A stretch of 28,228 nt of DNA from CAZJJK01 sp964546285 (lineage in GTDB: Bacteria > Spirochaetota > Spirochaetia > Treponematales > Breznakiellaceae), in NCBI GenBank assembly GCA_964546285.1, contig CAZJJK010000033.1, positions 1 through 28,228 of the forward strand, read 5' to 3'. Of the stretch, positions 7,037 to 15,818 are shown in pieces. The notes beneath the pieces are model-generated. The model did not search any database. It worked only from the letters and a program-made list of their open reading frames with translations, and was not told where the DNA came from. Both the position numbers and the translations under genes were made by a program. How positions within the stretch are numbered: position 1 is the stretch's first letter; the number at the start of each line of letters is the position of its first letter.

Positions 7037-9037
7037 ATGAGCCGTCTGCGCTTCCGCGAGGAGCTGAATCCAGAGCAAATCAGGGCTGTTACCGCTATAG
7101 ACGGACCAGTGCTAATTATCGCTGGGGCCGGATCGGGAAAGACGAGGGTAATCACCTACCGAATAGCGTATATGTTGGAACGCGGTATTCATCAATCCGA
7201 TATTTTAGCCCTTACTTTCACCAATAAGGCGGCAAGGGAAATGGAACAGCGGGTCAAGGAGCTAAGCGGCAAAAAGCTCCGCGATCTGAGCATCTCCACT
7301 TTTCACGCCTTTGGCGTGAGAATCTTACGCGAAGACATAGAAGCTCTAGGGTATCGTAAAAATTTTTCAATATACGATGAAAGCGATCGAACCCAATTGA
7401 TAAAGGACTGCGTCCGAGAATGCGGGCTGTCCAGCGATAAGGTGGACCTGTATAAAGTGGGGACCCTTTTTTCCGATATAAAGATCGCGCGGAAAAGCTG
7501 GGGAGAGCAGGCCGATCCTCAGTATGAACGAGTTTATAAGGAATACCAAAGCTGCCTAAAAATCTACAACGCGCTTGATTTTGACGATCTTTTAATCCTG
7601 CCGATACAGCTATTTGAAAACCATCTAGAAATCCTAGAGCGCTACAGAAAACGGTATCGCCGCCTTATGGTGGATGAATTTCAGGACACCAGTTATGTTC
7701 AATACCGACTATTGAAGCTCTTGGCCGACCGCGATGTCTGTGTAGTCGGCGATGACGATCAATCTATCTATTCATGGCGCGGCGCTAATTATGAAAACAT
7801 ACTGATGTTTGAACGAGACTTCGCCGGCTGTCTTGAAATAAAGCTTGAACGAAATTATCGATCCACCAATACCATCCTTGAAGCCGCCAATGGCGTTATC
7901 GCGCACAATAGCAACAGAAAACTAAAAAACCTCTGGTCAGGCAATGGCGGGGGAAAACCTATAGAAATTTTCTATCCGGAAAACGAAACCGATGAAGCGG
8001 AATTTATTGTTGAACAAATACGCGCTTTAATGATTAAGGAAAAATTGAGTTATGGGGACTTTGGAGTTTTGATCCGCATTAACTCCCTTTCCAGGGCGAT
8101 AGAGGAAGCCTTCCTGGCCGAACGAATCCCATACAGGATGTCCGGCGGCACCTCGTTTTTCCAGCGCAAGGAAATAAAGGACATCCTTTCTTACCTAAGA
8201 GTTATCGCTAACCCGGACGATGACGTGAATCTCCTGAGGATTATCAACACACCCAGGCGGGGTGTCGGCAAAGCGTCAGTGGAACATATAAGCGAAGCGG
8301 CGAAAAGACGACACTGTTCCGTCCATGAGGCGATGGAAGGTCTTCGTTACGCCCCGGACACCCTCTTCCCCGAACGCGGACGCATCGATGTGGACTCCTT
8401 TCTCAGCCTAATAGAAGCGTCCCGTGAAGACATGCTGGGTAAACGTGGCTTATCCGCCAAGGTTCGCGCCTTAGTGGATAAAATTGATTATTGGGCGTAC
8501 CTAGTATCGGAAAACCAAAAAAACGAGAAAGTCGCCCGTTGGAAGTTTATGAATGTCGAGTCTCTTATCCAATCCATTGAGAGCTGGGAAAAAGACCCCG
8601 ATAACTTCGATCCCAGCCTTTACACGTATTTAAACCGCATCAGTCTTATAACCAGAGATGAAGGAGAGGATGACGCCAACGTATCCAAGGTGAACCTAAT
8701 GACTATCCACGCCGCGAAGGGTTTGGAATTTCCCGCTGTCTTTATCGCTGGGGTGGAGGACGGCATTATCCCCCACGCGCGTAGTCTTGAAGAAGGAGAC
8801 GGGAACATGGAAGAAGAACGACGCTTATTCTATGTCGCCATCACCCGAGCGCGTGACAAGCTATTTCTTAGTTGTTGTCAAAGCCGACGCCGCCAACAGG
8901 GGCCGACAGCTTGTGTGCCCTCCCCTTTTATTGACGAAATCCCATCCCATCTTATCGAATTTCATAAGGAAGGAGCGGTGGAAGAGCCAAAAGAAGCGGA
9001 TGACTATTTCGCGCTTATAAAGGATAAATTCAAATAA
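7037..9037 (+). CDS. UvrD/PcrA/Rep-family DNA helicase
   Basis: 666 residues, superfamily 1A 3'-5' helicase acting in repair and in clearing DNA of protein or recombination intermediates. Motifs in order: Q-motif region LNPEQIRAV, Walker A AGAGSGKT (29-36), TFTNKAAREM (Ia), DEFQDT (about 213, motif II), VGDDDQSIYSWRGA (III), LERNYRST (IV), VNLMTIHAAKGLEFPAVFIAG (V region) and EEERRLFYVAITRA (VI). It is shorter than E. coli UvrD (720) and lacks a long C-terminal Tudor-like tail, more like Rep. Orthology among UvrD, PcrA and Rep cannot be settled by eye, so no symbol is given. Confidence 0.93.
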   Translation: MSRLRFREELNPEQIRAVTAIDGPVLIIAGAGSGKTRVITYRIAYMLERGIHQSDILALTFTNKAAREMEQRVKELSGKKLRDLSISTFHAFGVRILREDIEALGYRKNFSIYDESDRTQLIKDCVRECGLSSDKVDLYKVGTLFSDIKIARKSWGEQADPQYERVYKEYQSCLKIYNALDFDDLLILPIQLFENHLEILERYRKRYRRLMVDEFQDTSYVQYRLLKLLADRDVCVVGDDDQSIYSWRGANYENILMFERDFAGCLEIKLERNYRSTNTILEAANGVIAHNSNRKLKNLWSGNGGGKPIEIFYPENETDEAEFIVEQIRALMIKEKLSYGDFGVLIRINSLSRAIEEAFLAERIPYRMSGGTSFFQRKEIKDILSYLRVIANPDDDVNLLRIINTPRRGVGKASVEHISEAAKRRHCSVHEAMEGLRYAPDTLFPERGRIDVDSFLSLIEASREDMLGKRGLSAKVRALVDKIDYWAYLVSENQKNEKVARWKFMNVESLIQSIESWEKDPDNFDPSLYTYLNRISLITRDEGEDDANVSKVNLMTIHAAKGLEFPAVFIAGVEDGIIPHARSLEEGDGNMEEERRLFYVAITRARDKLFLSCCQSRRRQQGPTACVPSPFIDEIPSHLIEFHKEGAVEEPKEADDYFALIKDKFK

Positions 9038-9066
9038 AAGCTCAAAGAAGCGGAAGGAGGCGGAAG

Positions 9067-9459
9067 GTGAATATGATAGCCGTTTTTATCGGCTGCGGGC
9101 TTGGCGGCGCGGCCCGTTTCGCTATCGCTCGCTGCCTTTCCAATCAGTTTTTCCTAGCCGTTCCCGCCGGCACCTTGCTAGTCAACGTAACGGGATCGGC
9201 TCTGCTCGGCTTTCTCTTTGCCCTATTTCAGGGCATAAGCGTACCACCAGCGCTCCGTTTATTTTTTACGACGGGCTTTCTCGGCGGATTTACCACCTTT
9301 TCCACCTACGCTTTGGAAACGTTTCAAGCCGCGACTTGGCGCGATTGGCGAAGCGCTTGCCTTAACCTAATACTAAACAACGTTTTAGCGCTTATCGCCG
9401 TGGCAGCTGGCTTTGGTTTATATCAGCTTTGCCGATCAAGTTATGAAAACATAAAATAG
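9067..9459 (+). CDS. crcB: Fluoride exporter CrcB/FluC
   Basis: 130 residues, four membrane segments; a fluoride-specific channel that works as an inverted dimer. Signatures: GCGLGGAARFAIAR at the N-terminus, GTLLVNVTGSALLG and GFLGGFTTFSTYALET, the last containing the phenylalanine/threonine track of Fluc channels. Start is uncertain between GTG 9067 (ggaagg-agg at 9052-9060 ahead of it) and ATG 9073 (ggaagg at 9062-9067 ahead of it); the purine tract is itself a short tandem repeat. I looked for a fluoride riboswitch upstream and did not find one. It follows the helicase gene by 29 bp. Confidence 0.93.
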   Translation: MNMIAVFIGCGLGGAARFAIARCLSNQFFLAVPAGTLLVNVTGSALLGFLFALFQGISVPPALRLFFTTGFLGGFTTFSTYALETFQAATWRDWRSACLNLILNNVLALIAVAAGFGLYQLCRSSYENIK

Positions 9460-9548
9460 CTGGGCGGATCGCCCCCAAAATTGAGACTTTAGCTATAGCC
9501 TCAGACGTCTTTGCATATCAATATTCGCATAAAAGCTATGGAGCTTAA

Positions 9549-10124
9549 ATGGTTTTTAAATCGATATATACCAAACGGCTTCTAATACGCGAATTCACCC
9601 AGTCTGACCGCCCCGCGCTGGATGGCTTCATCAGCGATCCTGAGCAATTACGGTATATGATGTTCTCCTTAGCCACTCCGGCTGAGGCGGATCGCTTTAT
9701 AGCCTTTACGGAGGAAAGCGCTCAGGCCGAACCGCGCCTGGAATATCACTTAGCGGTGAATTTACTTCAGGGAGAGAAGACGGGAAAAGAAACCGCCAAG
9801 GCCATCTTTATCGGCGGCGTCGCTTTGATGAGGGAAACGCTTGAACACCCGGAAGCCGAACTTGGCTATTTCTTATTACACGAACATTGGGGCAAGGGCT
9901 ATGCCGTTGAGGCGAGCAACGCCCTAGTTGACTACGCTTTTAGCGTTCTCAAGCTACACCGCGTCTGGGGTCAATGTCATATCGATAATCGAGCGTCTCA
10001 GCGGGTTATGACCAAGCTGGATATGAGGCATGAGGGCACGCTCAGAGAGCACCGAGTCCTCCGCGCCGAATACAGGTCAAGCCATATATTCGGCGTTTTA
10101 GACAGGGAATGGGCAAAAAGCTGA
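9549..10124 (+). CDS. GNAT acetyltransferase, RimJ/RimL-like
   Basis: 191 residues. N-terminal TKRLLIREFTQSD and the acetyl-CoA-binding stretch ELGYFLLHEHWGKGYAVEA, with HIDNRASQRVMTKLDM and MRHEGTLREH following, are typical of the RimJ/RimL branch of GNAT N-acetyltransferases. These acetylate ribosomal protein N-termini, or in related members polyamines, small molecules or antibiotics; the substrate cannot be told from sequence. ATG 9549 has GGAG at 9540-9543. The gene stands alone between crcB and the convergent GH115 gene, ending 4 bp from its stop; no terminator hairpin is visible between them. Confidence 0.9.
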   Translation: MVFKSIYTKRLLIREFTQSDRPALDGFISDPEQLRYMMFSLATPAEADRFIAFTEESAQAEPRLEYHLAVNLLQGEKTGKETAKAIFIGGVALMRETLEHPEAELGYFLLHEHWGKGYAVEASNALVDYAFSVLKLHRVWGQCHIDNRASQRVMTKLDMRHEGTLREHRVLRAEYRSSHIFGVLDREWAKS

Positions 10125-10128
10125 CAAT

Positions 10129-13100
10129 TTAACCTTGGGACGGCCAGAAAAAACTTTCCGGCGGCCCAAAATATGACCGCTTAAGCCCTCCAACATCCAC
10201 AAGCACCCGTTCCAGGACAGGGCCCGGATCTATCAGCCAAACCTTAATGGTATGGGCTCCGGCAAAGCGAATCAACTGGGTACTACGGACAAAACGGCCA
10301 GCGTTTCTAACGCTTTCCTCCCAATCGGCGTTGCCGTTAACCGCTTGGTAAGCACCGGGAACCACGGTAATTATATCAAGCTCCCCGTCATCCACCGACA
10401 CGCCGATACGAACATCACGTCCGTAAATAAAGTTTAGAACCGGCGAAAGCACCAATTCCACCGTCGCCTTTCCCGTCTGATAGAACCACGCGTCATACTC
10501 CAAACAGGGCGCTTCTGATGGAGCAGAAAAGGGCGGTGTATCCACGATCGTAGTGGCGCGTAAACCAGATAAGGTTTTCCCAAAACCGGCGACATATTCC
10601 CAAAAGCCTTGCGCCGCGTCCAAACGGCGGGCGTAATGTTCGGCTTCCATAGCGAGGACACCGCCTATTTCGACAAAACCGGAAAAGCCAGGCGCTGGAG
10701 GCTCAGCTGGCTTATCGATCTGCAGCTCAACAATAACAGAAACGGCCCCTCCAATAAGCTTAACCGAGGCGGCTGTCTTGCCTAAGGGCGCGCGCTCCCA
10801 ATCTATCCTAAGCTCAATCCGTTTTTGAGAAGACAGCTTACCCACAGCATGATCGATGATAACCCAGGGTTCGGAAGCCTCAAGCTTATATTCAAGCTCT
10901 CCCTGCCCGCGGTTGAATAGTTCGATATATCGACTCTGGCGATTAAAAGCGTCAAACGGCGGCAAAAGAGCCTTCGCGGCCGACAGGGGCCAGGAATCGC
11001 TGGAACCTTCTATCGCGACGCCCAAAGCGCTTGGTCCGACTACCTCGCTTTCCGTCAGCGTCAGATGGTTTAGATTATTAACCGGAGGATCATTCCAAGC
11101 CACATAGCCTAGAACCGCCTGATCCATAAAATGTCGCCATTTTCCATCCGCCAGCCGCTCGTTAAAGTCATCCATCAACGCTTGGAAGCGGGCAAATAAG
11201 TGACGGACGCGTATCGCTTCGGCGACGGCCGAGGCTCGGCTTTGATCGAGGTATAAGCGGTGTAAACCGGCGGCGATATAGAGCTCACCGAGCAGAGCCG
11301 AAGCGCGAACCGGGAAAAGGATGAGTTCGTAGTACGAGTTCATACTTTCCTCAGCCACGGCCCCCGCCAACTTTTCCGCCCTCTCCCGTAAACGCCACCA
11401 TTGGGAGAGGACCCGTTCGGCCTCGCGATAATCGATAAGGCTATATGTGTCAGCCGCGAGCAACTCCGGCTTTCGCCTTCCGTTATAACGCGCCAACGTA
11501 TCCAGGACAGACGCCGCTTCTTCTATCCAGGCTAGATCAGCGTCAGGGAATTGCTCAGTCAGCCACTCGCGGCTATACGCGTCCAGATTCCCGCCGCTAA
11601 AACGCTCAGGATCCCAGGCTAGGTCGGTAAAAAAGGCTATCGGGTATTCATAGCCCTTAAAATGGCCGACATTGACTATCCATACCCGATCGGCGCCATA
11701 CTGATAAGCTAAAGACATCTGATCCCAAATGCGGGAAATAGGACTGGTGTTTATCCACTGATAACTGCGCGGCCCGCCGTGATAATCAAAATGATAATAT
11801 ATGCCGGCGCCGCCTGAACGGCTGCGTTCTTCAGCGGTCGGCAGACGGCGTTGATTGCCCCAGTTATCCTCAGCCCAGAGTAGAGTAACATCGTCCGGCA
11901 CCCTCATACCGCTTTCATAATATTCTTGGACTTCTTTATAGAGGCACCAGAGCTGAGGAATAGCGGCGGCTGGTTTGCCATACGCGTCCTCCAAAATCTT
12001 TCTCTGCCGCTGGACTATGGTTTCTAGCACTTTTCGGCTGGCCTCTGGTCCGCCCTTCATCATCTCCGTGTCATCGGCGCCGCGTAAACCTATGGTAACG
12101 ATGCTTTCATAGTCTTTATTACGTTCCACGCCTTCCCGCCAAAACGCCTCTAGCAATTCTGGATGGGAAGAGTAATCCCAGTGTCCAACACTATCCAGGT
12201 ATCGGCGGTCCCATTCCTTTTGGGCGCGAAGCATAGGTTCCTGGTGGGAATTGCCCATGACGATACCGTATTCATCGGCTAGGCGGGCATTGTCCGGATC
12301 ATCCTCATTGAAAGCGTTGTTCCACATAGCCGGCCACAGATAATTCGCCCTAAGCCTCAAGAGCAGATCGAAAATCTTCGTATAAAATTCCTTCCCGTAG
12401 TTGGCGACATCCTCCGGGGCTGGCCGGTCAGGCAAACCCTTCGCCGGCCCGAATTTATTCGCCACCCAGCGAGTGAGGGCCGGATATTCATCGTTAAGGA
12501 AAATACCCCGATACTTAACCGCCGGCGCCATAACAAAATCGGTTTTGGGAAGGGCGTAAAGAGCGTCCGCTCGGCGGATGGGGACATCGGCCCAAAAATG
12601 CCAAGGCGAAACGCCGATAGCTCGCGATATCTCAAATATTCCGAAAATAGCGCCTCGCTTATCGGCACCCATAACAACCAGGGCCCGCGGTACGCCGGGA
12701 AAGGGTTTATCCACTAGCGTTAATCGAAAGGCTTCCCAATGGCCCTCCACGCTTTCAGCGGAAATTGTACCTGAAGAAACGAGCCCATCGATAAGCGGGT
12801 TGCGACCTAAGGTGCCGATGATGATAGCGCCAGCTATGCCGCTGGGGATCTCATCATAGACCAAAGAAGGCGAAAGAGCGCACACCCGCTTAAAATCATC
12901 CCTTAACTCGGCGGCGGCTCGTTTAACCCCAGCCCAATCGGCTGAGGAGGCGATAATAGGAACCACCCCGTCCTGACTGACCAAGGCCATAGCGCCGGGA
13001 ATAGCCTTACGCGAAATAAAGTTAGGGCTGGCCGTTCTTAGCGACGCGCGCGCTTTAGGCCGCGGGTCCTCGTTAGTAGCTTTCCCGCTAAACGCCGACA

Positions 13101-13131
13101 TATTTTCTCGCGATGTAGTCTCAGCTTTCAT
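10129..13131 (-). CDS. Glycoside hydrolase family 115 (xylan alpha-1,2-glucuronidase)
   Basis: 1000 residues. GH115 enzymes remove (4-O-methyl)glucuronic acid from xylan or xylo-oligosaccharides. Diagnostic stretches include SPWHFWADVP, KYRGIFLNDEYPAL, RANYLWPAMWNNAFNEDD and IVMGNSHQEPM, then SIVTIGLRGADDTEM; the C-terminal third is the family's beta-rich region. Start ATG 13131 has a GGAGG box (complement at 13136-13140); the longer open frame to 13248 has no such site. No signal peptide is visible (MKAETTSRENMSAFSGK), so the enzyme is probably cytoplasmic and acts on imported acidic oligosaccharides, whereas many GH115s are exported. It is monocistronic on the minus strand with a promoter and a long structured leader upstream. 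Confidence 0.92.
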   Translation of the reverse strand: MKAETTSRENMSAFSGKATNEDPRPKARASLRTASPNFISRKAIPGAMALVSQDGVVPIIASSADWAGVKRAAAELRDDFKRVCALSPSLVYDEIPSGIAGAIIIGTLGRNPLIDGLVSSGTISAESVEGHWEAFRLTLVDKPFPGVPRALVVMGADKRGAIFGIFEISRAIGVSPWHFWADVPIRRADALYALPKTDFVMAPAVKYRGIFLNDEYPALTRWVANKFGPAKGLPDRPAPEDVANYGKEFYTKIFDLLLRLRANYLWPAMWNNAFNEDDPDNARLADEYGIVMGNSHQEPMLRAQKEWDRRYLDSVGHWDYSSHPELLEAFWREGVERNKDYESIVTIGLRGADDTEMMKGGPEASRKVLETIVQRQRKILEDAYGKPAAAIPQLWCLYKEVQEYYESGMRVPDDVTLLWAEDNWGNQRRLPTAEERSRSGGAGIYYHFDYHGGPRSYQWINTSPISRIWDQMSLAYQYGADRVWIVNVGHFKGYEYPIAFFTDLAWDPERFSGGNLDAYSREWLTEQFPDADLAWIEEAASVLDTLARYNGRRKPELLAADTYSLIDYREAERVLSQWWRLRERAEKLAGAVAEESMNSYYELILFPVRASALLGELYIAAGLHRLYLDQSRASAVAEAIRVRHLFARFQALMDDFNERLADGKWRHFMDQAVLGYVAWNDPPVNNLNHLTLTESEVVGPSALGVAIEGSSDSWPLSAAKALLPPFDAFNRQSRYIELFNRGQGELEYKLEASEPWVIIDHAVGKLSSQKRIELRIDWERAPLGKTAASVKLIGGAVSVIVELQIDKPAEPPAPGFSGFVEIGGVLAMEAEHYARRLDAAQGFWEYVAGFGKTLSGLRATTIVDTPPFSAPSEAPCLEYDAWFYQTGKATVELVLSPVLNFIYGRDVRIGVSVDDGELDIITVVPGAYQAVNGNADWEESVRNAGRFVRSTQLIRFAGAHTIKVWLIDPGPVLERVLVDVGGLKRSYFGPPESFFWPSQG

Positions 13132-13224
13132 GTGTCCTCCAATCTCAGCTTTTAGAGCTGGCCGCGAAAGCGTGGGACTTTCACAACTCACTCCCTCGGT
13201 TTTATAGCGAAGAATTATAGCGAC

Positions 13225-13258
13225 TGAAACGCTTTCAAAGGTTCCCATCTTTTGAAAG
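13225..13258 (-). promoter_or_regulatory. Inverted-repeat operator candidate in the GH115 leader
   Basis: tgaaacgctttca at 13225-13237 is a 5+3+5 palindrome that resembles LacI-family/catabolite-type operators, one base short of the usual CRE spacing. It overlaps a second inverted repeat, ctttcaaa (13232-13239) and tttgaaag (13251-13258). Both lie between the promoter and the start codon, where a bound repressor would block elongation. Confidence 0.4.
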
Positions 13259-13269
13259 CTGATCTTTAT

Positions 13270-13334
13270 GGCTCTCGCGGTTTTGTCTCAAATATATATA
13301 ATACATTATTTTCCAAGATAATACCGCGAGAGCC
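13270..13334 (-). promoter_or_regulatory. 12-bp perfect inverted repeat (leader hairpin or operator pair)
   Basis: ggctctcgcggt at 13270-13281 is the exact reverse complement of accgcgagagcc at 13323-13334, with a 41-bp very AT-rich spacer. In the minus-strand transcript it would fold into a GC-rich 12-bp stem about 40 nt after the predicted transcription start. No run of T follows the stem, so it is not an ordinary intrinsic terminator. Confidence 0.55.
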
Positions 13335-13382
13335 TCTTCCAAAAAAAGCCGATTCAAAAAAGAGGTCTTATCGACAATACAA

Positions 13383-13410
13383 ATTGTACCGCGCTTAGCT
13401 CGCTTGTCAA
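13383..13410 (-). promoter_or_regulatory. Sigma-70-type promoter of the GH115 gene
   Basis: On the minus strand TTGACA (13410-13405) and TACAAT (13388-13383) are 16 bp apart, a near-consensus match. Transcription would start near 13376, giving a leader of about 245 nt ahead of ATG 13131 that contains both inverted repeats described separately. Confidence 0.6.
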
Positions 13411-13593
13411 ATCTCATAAGTCGAAGCCTTTTCGCATTATACTATACGTCTGATTTAGCATAATTCTATTTATGGGCAAACAGTTTATAATCGAAAAATC
13501 ACGGTATCAGTATCGCTTTCTCACCTGATCGCGTTGCTTAAACCGGTTAAATTCCGCTATTATCTTTATGGTATTGGAAACGAGGGGGTAGCG

Positions 13594-15414
13594 ATGCTGG
13601 ATATTAAGGATTATATCGATGATAAAGAAGATCTAGACTATCCGAATTTCCGATCCTTTCTAGATGGAATCGCCACACAATGGCCAGAGAGGCCCGCCCT
13701 ACGCTATCGCGCCGGCAAACAACGGGAATTTGAAACCTGGTCATATAGCCGCTTAAAAACCGAAGCCGAAGCTGTATCCCGCCTCCTTATCTCATCAGGC
13801 GCGAAACACGGCGACAGGATAGCTATTTGGTCGGAAAATCGCCCCCAATGGTGCGCGGTTTATCTTGGAAGCGTAATAGCTGGCTTAATTATAGTCCCCT
13901 TAGATTTCACCGTAGCTGAAGTGGATAGTATCGCTATCCTCAAGACCTGCGAGCCTTTCGCTATTTTCGTTTCAAGTCAAAAAGCCTCCTCGATTGAGGC
14001 CTTGGGGAAAGCCGCTCCCAGCTTAAAGCATTTCTTTATTTTTCCTGAAGGCAGCGCGCCTTACCCCTCTGTCGACTCCGCCGCTAACGCGCGGAAGGCG
14101 AATACGGGAAACATGGCTTTTACCATCAATACCTATTTACAGGCTATAAACGGCGCGCCAAATATCGATCTGCCACGTAGTGAAGCTATCGATCCTAATG
14201 AAGTAGCCAGTATAATTTTTACGTCAGGCACTACCGGCTTATCAAAGGGCGTTATGCTCAGCCATCGGGGCATTATTGAAAACGCGAACGCGTCCATTAC
14301 CAGCTTGCCTATATATAAAGAGGACGTTTTTATGGATGTGCTACCGCTCCATCATAGCTATCCTTCCACCTGCTGCTTAGTCGCGCCCCTATGCGTTGGC
14401 GCGTCGGTAAGCATTTGTGAAAAGGTAATTGGCAAGGTAATTTTAGCGGACACCAGAGACAGCGGTGGAAGCGTTTTTATTGGCGTACCCATACTTTTTG
14501 ATAAACTAATGCTTGGGCTAAAACAAGGTTTTAAGGAGCAAAAACCTATCGCGCGCGGCGCGATTAATATATTATTTACTCTATCCAGTTTCTTCCGCAA
14601 GCTAGGTTGGGACTTTTTTAGCCGCGCTGTTTTTGCCCCCATCCGTAAGAAAGCGGGTTTAGGTAGCGTTAGGCTTATGGTTTCTGGCGGCGGACCTCTT
14701 AATCCTACAACCGCCGATTTCTTTAACGATTTTGGTATTTGCCTTTTACAAGGCTATGGCATGAGTGAAAACGGACCCCTTATTTCCGTAAACACCGAAC
14801 GGTATAAAATTGCCGCCTCGGCCGGGCTCCGCGTAAAATATACAGACATAAAAATTCTTGACAGCGATGCCGAAGGCCAAGGTGAAATTATCGTAAAATC
14901 GCCGTCGCTTATGGTTGGGTATTGGCGCAATCCTGAGGGTACAAAGCAAGTTTTTACCGATGACGGTTGGCTTAAAACAGGCGATATCGGGTATATGGAC
15001 AACAGCGGCTTTTTATATATTACAGGACGGCTAAAAACCCTTATTGTATCAGCGGGTGGAAAAAACATTTTTCCTGAGGAGCTTGAGGCGAAATTTCACG
15101 GCTCAAGGGTAGTCGCGGAAATTCTCGTGGTCGGCCAGAAGCGCGGTGACAATGACAACGCGGAAGATGTGGTAGCGGTATGCGTCCCGAATTATGAGGC
15201 GATTAAAGCCGATCACCCCGGCCGGGAAAACGATATAGCTTTTATACGATCTTTGATAGAAGCCGAAGTGAAACAAATTAACCGTGGCTTACCTCCATAT
15301 AAAAAGATTTCCGATTTCATTATCCGCAACGAGGAATTTGAAAAAACCTCTTCGCGTAAAATCAAGCGTTTTCTTTACAGCTCGGAATACGGTAAACGCA
15401 AAGCAGCGCTCTAG
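13594..15414 (+). CDS. Long-chain acyl-CoA synthetase-type AMP-forming ligase
   Basis: 606 residues. ANL-superfamily enzyme that activates a carboxylic acid (most likely a long-chain fatty acid) with ATP and CoA. Visible motifs: IIFTSGTTGLSKGVMLSH (about 207-224), QGYGMSENGP, GWLKTGDIGYMD, GFLYITGRLKTLIVSAGGKN and, near the C-terminus, SSRKIKR, which supplies the catalytic lysine. Overall shape is that of FadD15-like 'AMP-dependent synthetase and ligase' proteins of about 600 residues. Start ATG 13594 has gaggggg at 13582-13588; a TTG at 13534 gives an unlikely 20-residue extension. It is divergent from the GH115 gene across 462 bp. It may also feed acyl-CoA to the acyltransferase at 23711-24382, but that is speculation. 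Confidence 0.88.
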   Translation: MLDIKDYIDDKEDLDYPNFRSFLDGIATQWPERPALRYRAGKQREFETWSYSRLKTEAEAVSRLLISSGAKHGDRIAIWSENRPQWCAVYLGSVIAGLIIVPLDFTVAEVDSIAILKTCEPFAIFVSSQKASSIEALGKAAPSLKHFFIFPEGSAPYPSVDSAANARKANTGNMAFTINTYLQAINGAPNIDLPRSEAIDPNEVASIIFTSGTTGLSKGVMLSHRGIIENANASITSLPIYKEDVFMDVLPLHHSYPSTCCLVAPLCVGASVSICEKVIGKVILADTRDSGGSVFIGVPILFDKLMLGLKQGFKEQKPIARGAINILFTLSSFFRKLGWDFFSRAVFAPIRKKAGLGSVRLMVSGGGPLNPTTADFFNDFGICLLQGYGMSENGPLISVNTERYKIAASAGLRVKYTDIKILDSDAEGQGEIIVKSPSLMVGYWRNPEGTKQVFTDDGWLKTGDIGYMDNSGFLYITGRLKTLIVSAGGKNIFPEELEAKFHGSRVVAEILVVGQKRGDNDNAEDVVAVCVPNYEAIKADHPGRENDIAFIRSLIEAEVKQINRGLPPYKKISDFIIRNEEFEKTSSRKIKRFLYSSEYGKRKAAL

Positions 15415-15463
15415 ACTGTATGGCTTCGTGTCCCGGCTCACTGTCCTTTATCGGTATTTCTTA

Positions 15464-15485
15464 CTAACTGCTGCCAATTCTGTTG
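15464..15485 (+). repeat. Dispersed ~20-bp repeat, copy 2
   Basis: Identical over 22 bp to the copy at 237-258 (cta followed by actgctgccaattctgttg). It faces the inverted copy at 15800-15818. Confidence 0.8.
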
Positions 15486-15686
15486 AAAATATTTAAGAGT
15501 ATTTCTTCATATCCAACATGAGTTTACAAAATTTCATTTACAGCTCTCAAGTCGGAACCGACTCTGGACAGGCCTTTTTTGTCCCCTAATTAAGCTACAT
15601 GGAAATTAAAAATCGCTGGTAACGGATAACGCGTAACTCTATAAATATTTTCAATGCTTTTTATGAAAACCAGCGGTACCAGACTA

Positions 15687-15708
15687 CAACAATATTGGCA
15701 ACAGTTAG
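15687..15708 (-). repeat. Dispersed ~20-bp repeat, diverged inverted copy
   Basis: The reverse complement reads ctaactgttgccaat then attgttg, matching copy 1 at 19 of 22 positions. With the next copy at 15719 it forms an imperfect hairpin (ttggcaacagtt / aactgccgccaa, 10 of 12 paired). Confidence 0.6.
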
Positions 15709-15718
15709 ATTTTTTACC

Positions 15719-15732
15719 AACTGCCGCCAATT
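15719..15732 (+). repeat. Dispersed ~20-bp repeat, partial copy
   Basis: aactgccgccaatt matches 13 of 14 positions of the left part of the repeat; the right part (ctgttg) is not conserved. Confidence 0.45.
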
Positions 15733-15799
15733 ATAAGGGGCAACACGAATCGGGTTGGTTCGCCAGGATTCTAGCGGTTTAGTCTTGATTAGCAGGCTT

Positions 15800-15818
15800 C
15801 AACAGAATTGGCAGCAGT
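15800..15818 (-). repeat. Dispersed ~20-bp repeat, inverted perfect copy
   Basis: caacagaattggcagcagt is the exact reverse complement of the 19-bp core at 240-258 and 15467-15485. Together with the latter it brackets 15467-15818 as a perfect inverted pair. Confidence 0.8.

Noticed and set aside
9038..9066. Fluoride riboswitch ahead of crcB
   Set aside because: Only 29 bp separate the helicase stop from crcB and no riboswitch consensus is present there.
9462..9474. gggcg-gat-cgccc as a terminator after crcB
   Set aside because: Only a 5-bp stem with no following T run.
237..15818. The ~20-bp repeats as a CRISPR array
   Set aside because: Copies are kilobases apart or irregularly spaced, occur in both orientations, and have no adjacent cas genes.
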